A stretch of 14,702 nucleotides of DNA from Deltaproteobacteria bacterium RIFCSPLOWO2_02_56_12 (GTDB lineage Bacteria > Desulfobacterota > Binatia > UBA9968): the NCBI GenBank assembly GCA_001799045.1, contig MGRY01000107.1, forward strand, positions 1 to 14,702, in the 5' to 3' direction. Position numbers and translations under genes: made by a program. Positions 1 to 7,302 of the stretch are shown here, piece by piece (positions within the stretch are counted from its first letter, which is position 1; every line of letters begins with the position of its first letter). The notes beneath the pieces are model-generated. The model ran no database searches and was not told the DNA's origin. It was given only the letters and a program-made list of their open reading frames with translations.

Positions 1-26
1 AAAACTGCTAAGAATTTCTTATCCAT
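1..26 (-). CDS. 5' end of an unidentified gene (partial, runs off the left edge)
   Basis: Only the first eight codons are in the window. They read MDKKFLAV, which resembles the charged n-region and start of the hydrophobic core of a signal peptide, so an exported product is possible but unproven. The start is well supported: an ATG at 26 is preceded by a perfect Shine-Dalgarno (AAAGGAGG) at the ideal distance of 8 nt. The reading frame is also open upstream to a TTG behind a second AAAGGAG, but the stronger site favours the ATG. The gene is divergent from the MFS permease. Its function cannot be told from this fragment. Confidence 0.6.
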
Positions 27-34
27 TGTATTTT

Positions 35-42
35 CCTCCTTT
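35..42 (-). promoter_or_regulatory. Strong Shine-Dalgarno for the left-edge gene
   Basis: On the minus strand the sequence is AAAGGAGG, eight bases fully complementary to the anti-SD, followed by 8 nt and an ATG. It decides the start of the truncated minus-strand gene and is the strongest ribosome-binding site I saw in the window, suggesting efficient translation. Confidence 0.7.
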
Positions 43-58
43 AGATACTGGGAAATTG

Positions 59-77
59 TTACGGGAATATTACGGGA
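59..77. repeat. Two direct repeats of TTACGGGA, 11 bp apart
   Basis: TTACGGGA occurs at 59-66 and again at 70-77, so the copies start exactly 11 bp, about one helical turn, apart. They lie 30-50 bp upstream of the ATG of the left-edge minus-strand gene, where an activator or repressor could bind. Related partial copies (TTTACGG near 93, AACGGGA near 112) lie farther upstream. Operator function is inferred only from spacing and position. Confidence 0.35.
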
Positions 78-197
78 CAATGAATTCTCCTTTACGGCCC
101 TCTGCAACGGGAGTTCATAACTTGGCCTCCATTTGCCGCTCAAGATAGGGTTTGAATGTGACGAAGAAATGGCGAAACGGTTAAGAAATAATGAAAA

Positions 198-215
198 AAA
201 GAGAGCGCTCTCTTT
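198..215. promoter_or_regulatory. 18-bp perfect palindrome in the divergent intergenic region
   Basis: AAAGAGAGCGCTCTCTTT is a perfect palindrome centred between 206 and 207. It lies between the start of the left-edge gene (minus) and the MFS permease (plus). A dimeric regulator binding here is the simplest reading. On the minus strand it is followed by a T-run (TTTTTTT including the arm), so it could instead act as a 7-bp-stem terminator with a GCGC loop. No minus-strand gene lies just upstream to need one, so I favour an operator. Confidence 0.4.
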
Positions 216-311
216 ATATCCGAGTTGAGATCTGCTACTCGGATTTGTGTGAAGATCGGTATCTGGAATCTTTTAGGCGCGCAGCGCCTTCCTCCCGAAT
301 CACGGAAGAAG

Positions 312-1478
312 ATGGGGATCGTGGCGCTGCTCTATTTTATTCAGGGGAGCCCGCCGGCCATTCTATGGGAAGTGCTGCCGGTATATTTTCGTCTCCACGG
401 TGGATCTCTTAGAGCGATCGGCGGGCTGCGCCTGCTCGAACTTCCCTATTCTCTCAAAGTGTTTTGGTCTCCCGTAGTCCACCGCTACGGTGACCGCAGG
501 ATTTGGGTCGTGGCCTGCATGTTGGCGATAGCGGTCGTGGTAGGGCTGCTGCCGTTTGTGGATGTCGCGCATCCGGGATGGGTAGTCATTACGCTTCTTT
601 TGGTTCTAACGACGCTCTCGGCGACGCAGGATATCGCTATCGACTCCTACACGGTGGGTTTAATCAAAAGGGAAGAAGAAGGAGCGGCCAACGGGGTGCG
701 CGCCTCGGCGTATCGCGTCGCTTTGGTGCTTATCGGGGGCGGCATGGTCCTGCTCGCCTCGATATTGCAATGGACCCTGCTTTACCTTATTGCCGCAGTC
801 GTTCTTGCTCTGCTCGCCCTGTCAACTCTTGTCGTTCCGCGCCTCGATCTTCCCGCAACGGCGCGGGAACGATGGCTCGCGGGATTTGTCGGCTGGATCG
901 GGACCTGGAACGCTATTCCTCTGGTGCTGTTTGTCCTTTTTTATAGGCTGGGGGAGTATGCCATCGGTCCAATGGTGAAACCCTTCTGGGTTGATCAGGG
1001 GAGGTCCGTCTTCGAAATAGGACTCGTTCCTACTACTTTTGGTATTATTCTCAGCGTGGCCGGAGCGCTTTCCGGCGGCGCTTTTATTTCGCGCTATGGA
1101 ACTTTCCGCGGGGTGTGGGTGTTGGGGCTGCTGCAGGCCGTTTCCAATCTTGGCTACGCCCTGGTCGCTTGGGCCAGCTTGGGCCGCTTCGGTCTTTACG
1201 GCGCGTCGGTATTCGAATCTTTCAGCGGCGGGCTCGGGACCGCGGCCTTTCTTGCCTTTCTGATGAATGTTTGCCAGAAAGAGCATGCGACCATCCAGTA
1301 CGCCTTCTTATCGTCGATTTTTTCTCTGACCGGGCGGTTGATGGGCGGGCTGAGCGGTCTGGGCGCGGAGCGTTTCGGCTACGGCAACTACTTCGCGCTG
1401 ACTTTTCTTTTGTCGCTGCCGGCCTATGCGCTGCTCCCCTGGGTAAAAAAATGGATTCATGAGGAGGCGAAATCTTAA
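312..1478 (+). CDS. MFS permease, AmpG/PAT (acetyl-CoA transporter)-like
   Basis: This is a 388-residue inner-membrane protein with about twelve hydrophobic segments. AmpG-family permeases import muropeptides (GlcNAc-anhydroMurNAc peptides); relatives move acetyl-CoA or other solutes. Family marks from the ATG at 312 are an N-terminal LLYFIQGSPPAILWEVLPVY segment, LPYSLKVFWSPVVHRYGDRR at about residues 44-63 (loop 2-3 motif), and TQDIAIDSYTV at 105-115, the AmpG-type TM4 motif. The frame is open back to a TTG at 225, but the 29 extra residues are not membrane-like and have no Shine-Dalgarno; GGAAG lies just before 312. The start is therefore uncertain. The next gene begins on the base after this stop, so the two are probably cotranscribed. 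Substrate cannot be decided from sequence; family assignment is firm. Confidence 0.85.
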   Translation: MGIVALLYFIQGSPPAILWEVLPVYFRLHGGSLRAIGGLRLLELPYSLKVFWSPVVHRYGDRRIWVVACMLAIAVVVGLLPFVDVAHPGWVVITLLLVLTTLSATQDIAIDSYTVGLIKREEEGAANGVRASAYRVALVLIGGGMVLLASILQWTLLYLIAAVVLALLALSTLVVPRLDLPATARERWLAGFVGWIGTWNAIPLVLFVLFYRLGEYAIGPMVKPFWVDQGRSVFEIGLVPTTFGIILSVAGALSGGAFISRYGTFRGVWVLGLLQAVSNLGYALVAWASLGRFGLYGASVFESFSGGLGTAAFLAFLMNVCQKEHATIQYAFLSSIFSLTGRLMGGLSGLGAERFGYGNYFALTFLLSLPAYALLPWVKKWIHEEAKS

Positions 1479-4013
1479 GTGGATAATTTCTTATGGCACT
1501 TCAGCAACAAAAGATTGCCGCATAAAGCAACTGCGCTTGCGCCTGTGCTGGCGCTTTGGCTCACTGGCTGTCCTGCGCCTGTCCCTCTGCCGTATCTCCC
1601 GGCTGAAAAAGAAGTCGGTCGGGCAGCCAGCCTGCCGTCCGATCCTCCGGCTCGAGGCAACCCGCAGATCAAGAGGGTGCCGCTCGATGCGGTTAAAATT
1701 GCCGTTTACCAGAGCGGCGACAAAAACGAGATAGGTCTAGCTGTGACGCCTGAGATCGCGGCTGCCTACGCCGCGTATCATCGGCGCGATGTTGATGCGG
1801 TGCTCGCCGCCGCGGACTCCCTTTCCGGCAAGAGCGCGGATGCCAAAACGCGTTGGGTCGCCGCCGGCCTGCGCTATGACGCGCTGGCAATGCTCGGCCG
1901 CCCCGCAGACGCCGAATCCGTGGCGGAAGAGCTCGCGGTCCTGGAGCGAACGATTTTAGGTCATGACCTGACAACGCAGGCGATGCGTGGACTGGCGCGC
2001 ATGGAGCTTAGGGATTATGACTCCGCGCTTGCCGATTTCGGTAGGGTCGCCCGGGCTATCGGTAGTTGGAGCCTGCCGACCTCCTACTCCGGACCGCCGA
2101 CAAACTTAACCGAGGTAAAATCCCTGTCGGAGGCGCAGATGCGTGCCTATGCCGGAATTGCGAGCGTTTACTTCCTGCAAAAAAACTATGCCGAGGCGCT
2201 GCGTTGGGCCGGGGCGGCTGAGGGTCTATTCAACGACCTCTTCTATGTGCTGACGCACCCGCTTTACGGGAGCGGCTCTGTGACGATGGTGGCCGGGGAA
2301 GGACGCGCTTTTAACTTAGCGGTTCTGGGAGCGGCGCGAGGCATCGTCCAGCGAAAGCCCGATGCCGGCGCCGCCGAATTGGCGGAGTCCGGGCGCTTCT
2401 TCGCGTCGGTGAACCACGGCTATGGCTTGGCAGTGGTTCAAGCGCTGCGCTCCATGGTAGCCCTCGAACTCGGCCGTCTTGAAGATGCCGAGGTCATCGC
2501 CGGAGAAGGCGAGCGGATCGCTGCCGCTGCGGGTCTAGGTCATATGGTGTGGCACCTTGCAGCGGAGCGCGGCAAGGCGCTGTTAGCTTTGGGGCGCAGA
2601 GACGAGGCTGAGAAGGCATTTCGCAGCGCCCAGAATGGGATTGAGCTGGCGAGCGGCTCCTTGGGCAGGGAAGAGACAAAACTCCGCTTCGGTGTGGGCA
2701 AGGAAGAGGTGACACTCCATCTTGTTCGCTTCGATCTCCAGCGAGGGGATCATACCGCGCTGTTTCGGGACATGGAGCGTGCCCGAGCCCGTGCCTTCAT
2801 TGATATGTTGGGCGATCGACCGGTAGCTCTTGGCCGTCAGAGTGATTTAGTCGCTGCGATCCGCGATCTCGATCGGCAGATTCTGCGCCAACGGCTGTTG
2901 AACAGCGCTCCCGGGGCCATGTCGGATGGCAAGTCCCGGGAAGCAGCTCTGATAGAAAAACGGGTGCAACGGGTTGCGGAACTAAGGCCGAGCGATCCGG
3001 AGCTGGCCGACACTCTTTCCGTGGCGGTTGCGGAGTTAAAAGACGTCCAGTCGCGGCTTGACGTGGGCGAAGTCCTTGCCTACGCCATCCCGGGCGAGGC
3101 AGGAGAACGGCTCAAGTTTCTGCTTGTCACTCGAGAAGGTAACCGGGTCATGGATGCGGACGTTACCTATGCCGCGCTTTCAGGCATGGTCACGGAGTTG
3201 GCCGATGCCTTGGAGGGACGTGATTTTTCGCGTCAGAGTAAGGTAGTCAACGCGATGGGACAGGGATTAAAAGTTGCAGCGTGGGGCGTCCGGAGAGCAG
3301 CCTATGTCGTTTCCAGCGGCGCTCTGCATTTCGTGCCCTGGGGCGCGCTTGATGTGAACTACCCCGTGGCGGTCCTGCCCGCGGGCGGTTGGCTTTTGCG
3401 TACGCCCATCTCGATACGCGCCAGCAGCGCTGCGGCGGTCGTGGGCGATCCGGATTTTCAGGGCGCTTTCAAACAGCTAAGGGGCGCCCGCGCGGAGGCC
3501 GTGGAAATCAGCCGGCGTTACCAAACCGAGCCGCTTCTTGGCCGCGCCGCGACTGAGGAGGGACTACGCAAGCTGGTTGGCGGCGGTGTTGACGTGCTCC
3601 ACCTTGCCACCCACGGCTTTTTCGACGCGGCCAGGCCGCTCACCTCGTCGATCGTACTCAGTGGAGCTGAAAGACCTGTAATGCTGACGGCAGCCAGGCT
3701 CTTCGAATCTCCTCTCCCGGCGAAGCTGGTCGTGCTTTCCGCGTGTGAAACCGGTGTCGGTAAGGCCGTGGCCGGCGACGATTTTCTTGGCCTGTCGCGT
3801 AGCTTCTACCTCGGAGGAACCCTCGCCGTGGTCAGCAGTATGTGGCCGGTGGACGATGTCAGCACCAGGACCTTTATGGAGACTTTTCACGAACGGGCGA
3901 AAGACGGCGACTATGGCAGAGCATGGCTGGCGGCGCGCGACCGGCTGCGTGCCGCGGGACTGGCGCCGTTTTTTTATGGGGCCTTTGTTCTGGGTGGAGC
4001 GCTCAGAGGTTGA
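1479..4013 (+). CDS. TPR-CHAT lipoprotein (caspase-like protease fold)
   Basis: An 844-residue protein. The N-terminus has a hydrophobic stretch ending in a lipobox (LTGC, Cys31), predicting export and lipidation. Helical TPR-like repeats span roughly 75-480 (clear units near 222-250, 329-352 and 365-390). The CHAT domain runs from about 528 to the end, with the HLATHGFF motif (His712) and SACETG motif (Cys756) forming the His-Cys dyad of clan CD proteases; both residues are intact, so activity is plausible. CHAT proteases cleave protein substrates after activation through their repeat region. The GTG start follows the permease stop directly and has GGAGG 11 nt upstream at 1463-1467. It converges tail-to-tail with another TPR-CHAT lipoprotein 7 bp away. 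Natural substrate and trigger are unknown. Confidence 0.87.
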   Translation: MDNFLWHFSNKRLPHKATALAPVLALWLTGCPAPVPLPYLPAEKEVGRAASLPSDPPARGNPQIKRVPLDAVKIAVYQSGDKNEIGLAVTPEIAAAYAAYHRRDVDAVLAAADSLSGKSADAKTRWVAAGLRYDALAMLGRPADAESVAEELAVLERTILGHDLTTQAMRGLARMELRDYDSALADFGRVARAIGSWSLPTSYSGPPTNLTEVKSLSEAQMRAYAGIASVYFLQKNYAEALRWAGAAEGLFNDLFYVLTHPLYGSGSVTMVAGEGRAFNLAVLGAARGIVQRKPDAGAAELAESGRFFASVNHGYGLAVVQALRSMVALELGRLEDAEVIAGEGERIAAAAGLGHMVWHLAAERGKALLALGRRDEAEKAFRSAQNGIELASGSLGREETKLRFGVGKEEVTLHLVRFDLQRGDHTALFRDMERARARAFIDMLGDRPVALGRQSDLVAAIRDLDRQILRQRLLNSAPGAMSDGKSREAALIEKRVQRVAELRPSDPELADTLSVAVAELKDVQSRLDVGEVLAYAIPGEAGERLKFLLVTREGNRVMDADVTYAALSGMVTELADALEGRDFSRQSKVVNAMGQGLKVAAWGVRRAAYVVSSGALHFVPWGALDVNYPVAVLPAGGWLLRTPISIRASSAAAVVGDPDFQGAFKQLRGARAEAVEISRRYQTEPLLGRAATEEGLRKLVGGGVDVLHLATHGFFDAARPLTSSIVLSGAERPVMLTAARLFESPLPAKLVVLSACETGVGKAVAGDDFLGLSRSFYLGGTLAVVSSMWPVDDVSTRTFMETFHERAKDGDYGRAWLAARDRLRAAGLAPFFYGAFVLGGALRG

Positions 4014-4020
4014 AATTACC

Positions 4021-6318
4021 TTAACGGGCCGTGCCCGTCAGTTGAAAGGCGGCCCAGAAAAAGGGATGTTCATGCTGTTTTTTGGCGGTCAACTGGGCCT
4101 CCCTCAAGGCGTCGCGCTTATTGTTTTTTTTGAGATTCGCATAAAACTCTGTCATCAGGTATGAGGTAGCTTGGTCTTCCACCTGCCAAAGACTGGCAAC
4201 GATCGTATTGCTTCCGGCATAGAGAAATCCTCTGGAAAGCCCGACCACATCGTCTCCGCTGTTGATTTTACCCAGTCCTGTTTCGCAGGCGCTTAGGGTG
4301 ACCAAATCCGCGTCTAAACGAAGGGAGTAAAGCTCGTCGACGGTCAGTAGCCCATCGTTTTCAGAATCCTTGGCCAGAAAGAGGCCTGAATTTAAAGGAG
4401 AGGCGGACTCGAAAAAACCATGCGTGGCAAAATGGACGTAGCTGAAGCCGGCGCTAAGCTTTTTGAAAGCCGTCTCCGTGGCCTCTCCTCGCAGCAGCAG
4501 CTTCGCTTGCGGGAATCCTTTGGCGATCGCGGTCGCCTCCTCTTGCGCGTGCCTTAGATTGAATCTGGGGTCGTCGAGATCGGGGTTGCCGAGGGCCAGC
4601 ACCTCCTGGGCCTTGTGGATATTTCTGTCCTTCAGGTAATTCATGACGCTGGCGCTTGGCAGAATACGGATACTGTATCGGTCAACAAGATAATCGCTGC
4701 CCGCATTTAAGGCGTTGAATGGCAGGTAGTGCAGCATGCCGTGCGGCACCAGGATCAAATTCGGCTTATTGAGCAAGGGTTCGATAGGCCGGATCAATTT
4801 CCGATAGAGGTTTTGAGATAACCGAAGGTATTCCTGTGATCGCGGGTCTTGCAGGGATGCCCTGAATTGTTCTATCTCCGTTATCAGGTTCGCGCCGTTT
4901 AACTTTACTGCCTTCAACGTGTCGTTAGTCGAAACGAAGGCATGGAGATCCTCCCCGTAGTAATAGTACTCGACCAGGGTCTCATCGGCTTGCACGTGGG
5001 ACTGGATTTCGCGCGCAGACAATGCCGTTACAGTGACTAGAGAAGCCAGCTCAGGCGCGCTGGTTTTAAGTTTTTCTCTGATCCGAGTATCGAGAGATCT
5101 CCTTTGGTCGAGTCGATCGGGAGCCGGGGTCGTCTCTTGCACCTTTGCCTCGACTTCCAGGGCCTCCAACTCTTTGAGCAGGGAACGGACCTGCTGTTCG
5201 TTGGTTTCCCGGATCGCGAAATCTTTCTTGGAGGCCAGTAAGTCGACCAGCGCTCTGGACTTGGATCGTTCCACGTATTCGAAAGCCATGGCTTGCTGCC
5301 CGTCGGAAAGCAGCGCGGCAATCAGGTGATGGTAGACCTTCTGCTTGTCGCCGACGTAACCGATCTTGTTGGCCTCGGTGTTGATAGTGGATCTCTGCTG
5401 CTCAATGACCTCGATCGCCTGCTTAAAGAATTCCGCGGCTTCTTTGAGATTTCCTTCCTGTTGAGCAATCCGCCCCCGGTCAAACAGAATCATCCAATAG
5501 ATATCGCCGTTGTACTTGATCTCGGGCCGGTTCAATAATCCATCGTATCCCTCTTTGGCCTCCTTGACTTGACCTGTCTCCAAGAGGCTTTTGTTCAGGA
5601 TGAATGCCTTGGGCAGTTGGTTAAAGGCCCACAATGTGTCGCCGGTTAGAGCGGCGCCGGTAATGACGTCAGTCAGCGCCCTGAACAAGGCGCCTCCTTG
5701 GTCACGTTTGATGGCGTCCAGACTTTTGTCGTACTCGCCGAGCGCCATGTAGACTTTGGCCAATCCGGTGACCTTGTCTGTCTCCAGGGTATTGAACGGG
5801 TAATGCGTTCCGACCTCTTCCAGAAGGGCGGCATATTTTTTTGCGCTCCCCGAGTCTCCATTGAGCGCATGGGACAATCCCATGGCTGTCAGGGCGAAGA
5901 TCCTGAATTGACGGTATAAGTTTTTTTTGAGGACCATGTCATAGGCCTTGGTGGATTCCTCGATCGCCTTGGTGTAGTCGCCAAACTCGATGTCGGCCTC
6001 TGCTCGCATGAGAGAAGGGGTAGCGGAAAAGTCGTAGAAAAAAACATTGCGATCGCCCTTTTCAATGTTTTTCTCCAGTTGGTCGAGACAGGGAAAAAGT
6101 TTGTTGTACCTTTTCAATTTCGAGTAGGCATAGCAAAGGTGGAAGAGCTGAGCCGTTGGGGCCGAGGAGGGCTGGGTTATCCGGCTTTCCATCAGCTTTT
6201 CCAGCTCCGAATAACGACTCGTCTGAATGAGCCGGTACTCCTCGGGCTGAAGCGCGACCGCACAGCCGCCAATGGCCACCAGAAGCATGAGAGTCAGAAT
6301 TTTGAGGAAGGCGTCCAT
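4021..6318 (-). CDS. TPR-CHAT lipoprotein (second, convergent copy)
   Basis: A 765-residue protein from the ATG at 6318 (a TTG lies one codon before it). The short signal ends in a lipobox (IGGC, Cys19). TPR-like helical pairs cover about 35-330 (clear units near 107-130, 185-205 and 283-308), then a charged, coiled-coil-prone linker at about 350-430, then a CHAT domain from about 440 to the C-terminus. The dyad is present as VHFATHGFF (His633) and LSACETG (Cys678). The end (FFWAAFQLTG) is typical of full-length CHAT proteins, so the gene is not truncated. It starts 18 nt after the senB stop and is probably the last gene of that transcription unit. It resembles the plus-strand CHAT protein in architecture but the two are clearly diverged, so this is not a recent duplication. 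Confidence 0.88.
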   Translation of the reverse strand: MDAFLKILTLMLLVAIGGCAVALQPEEYRLIQTSRYSELEKLMESRITQPSSAPTAQLFHLCYAYSKLKRYNKLFPCLDQLEKNIEKGDRNVFFYDFSATPSLMRAEADIEFGDYTKAIEESTKAYDMVLKKNLYRQFRIFALTAMGLSHALNGDSGSAKKYAALLEEVGTHYPFNTLETDKVTGLAKVYMALGEYDKSLDAIKRDQGGALFRALTDVITGAALTGDTLWAFNQLPKAFILNKSLLETGQVKEAKEGYDGLLNRPEIKYNGDIYWMILFDRGRIAQQEGNLKEAAEFFKQAIEVIEQQRSTINTEANKIGYVGDKQKVYHHLIAALLSDGQQAMAFEYVERSKSRALVDLLASKKDFAIRETNEQQVRSLLKELEALEVEAKVQETTPAPDRLDQRRSLDTRIREKLKTSAPELASLVTVTALSAREIQSHVQADETLVEYYYYGEDLHAFVSTNDTLKAVKLNGANLITEIEQFRASLQDPRSQEYLRLSQNLYRKLIRPIEPLLNKPNLILVPHGMLHYLPFNALNAGSDYLVDRYSIRILPSASVMNYLKDRNIHKAQEVLALGNPDLDDPRFNLRHAQEEATAIAKGFPQAKLLLRGEATETAFKKLSAGFSYVHFATHGFFESASPLNSGLFLAKDSENDGLLTVDELYSLRLDADLVTLSACETGLGKINSGDDVVGLSRGFLYAGSNTIVASLWQVEDQATSYLMTEFYANLKKNNKRDALREAQLTAKKQHEHPFFWAAFQLTGTAR

Positions 6319-6336
6319 CAAGCCGGTCTCATAAGC

Positions 6337-7296
6337 TCAGCCAGGAGCAAGCTCGTTCAGCAGCTTTTTCCAGGCGGTGATCTCGCGCTTGGGGTCGACG
6401 AGAGGGCTTAGACGAGCGCAGTGGGCTTTCAAGCGGCGGTAAAATTTCGGATTCGATTCTATTCTTTGCAGCAAACGGGCCAACTCGCGCGTCTCACCTA
6501 CGGGAAAATAACCGGGGTATTTTTTCCCCAAAGTCCCCACTAATCCCGGGATCTTCGAGGCGACCACAGGCACCGATGAAGCAATGGCTTCACAGAGGGC
6601 GTTGGAGCTTCCCTCCATTCGTGAAGTCACAGACAGGAGTTGGCTGTCAGCCAATATCCGGCGCGTTTTCCAGTGGGGGAGTTCTCCCAACCACCGAAAG
6701 CGCGGGTTGCGGGCGATTTCGGCGCGCAGTCTTCTGTCCATCTCTTTGCTCAAGGGACGGCCGATATGCAAGACGCGCAGGCGCGACGAATCAGGAAGCT
6801 CCCTGGCTGCCATCGCGGTGCGCAGGGGATCTTTCTCCGGTCGCAGGTGACTGATGACGCAAACGTTAAAGCAACCATCCTTCGCCGGAGTAGAGCGCCG
6901 CCTGACCCTTTCCGCCGACTGGTAGATGACGCGAGTTTTTGCGCGCAGGTGCTTCGGAAGTTCTACTATCCCCATCGGCTGGAGAACGATAAGACGGGTG
7001 GCTAGTTCAAGTGATCTTTGCGCGTCGGGGTTTATCCGGATATCGCGGTAGAGATCGGTCCCGGTCAGGGCGACGACCAGAGGAAGATCGGGATGCATTT
7101 CCTTAAAGAGGCGGATCGACTCGTGGCTGCGCAGCGCGTGCAAGGCGATCATGAGGTCGCATCCCTTCCCGTCATACGTTTGTTCCATGACGACGCGGTG
7201 TCCCAGCTGTTGCAAAATACGCGCGCAGCGGATGGCCGTGATGCTGTTCCCGTTTCGGGCGCTTGCCAATGCAGGGGTGATGAGTTTGATCCTCAT
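6337..7296 (-). CDS. senB: Selenosugar synthase SenB (GT-B glycosyltransferase-like)
   Basis: A 319-residue cytoplasmic glycosyltransferase-fold protein matching the SenB family (formerly the TIGR04348 'putative glycosyltransferase'). SenB joins selenophosphate to a UDP-sugar (UDP-GlcNAc) to give a 1-seleno-sugar for selenoneine. Visible family marks: GNSITAIR near 16-23, ALHALRS at 51-57, LTGTDLYRD at 78-86, IYQSAE at 124-129, HLRPEKDPL at 150-158 and the GT4-like SRMEGSSNALCEA at 225-237 (nucleotide-sugar end). The start is supported by AGGTGA 6 nt upstream, which overlaps the senA stop; the 6-nt intergenic gap indicates translational coupling. Alternative: a generic GT4 transferase, but the N-terminal signature and the SenA neighbour make SenB by far the better call. 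Confidence 0.88.
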   Translation of the reverse strand: MRIKLITPALASARNGNSITAIRCARILQQLGHRVVMEQTYDGKGCDLMIALHALRSHESIRLFKEMHPDLPLVVALTGTDLYRDIRINPDAQRSLELATRLIVLQPMGIVELPKHLRAKTRVIYQSAERVRRRSTPAKDGCFNVCVISHLRPEKDPLRTAMAARELPDSSRLRVLHIGRPLSKEMDRRLRAEIARNPRFRWLGELPHWKTRRILADSQLLSVTSRMEGSSNALCEAIASSVPVVASKIPGLVGTLGKKYPGYFPVGETRELARLLQRIESNPKFYRRLKAHCARLSPLVDPKREITAWKKLLNELAPG

Positions 7297-7302
7297 GGAA
7301 TG

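Noticed and set aside
1479..6318. Link of TPR-CHAT to a CRISPR-guided caspase (Craspase-like) system
   Set aside because: No cas gene, no repeat-spacer array, and both proteins have lipoboxes, which suits an exported role rather than a cytoplasmic Cas partner.
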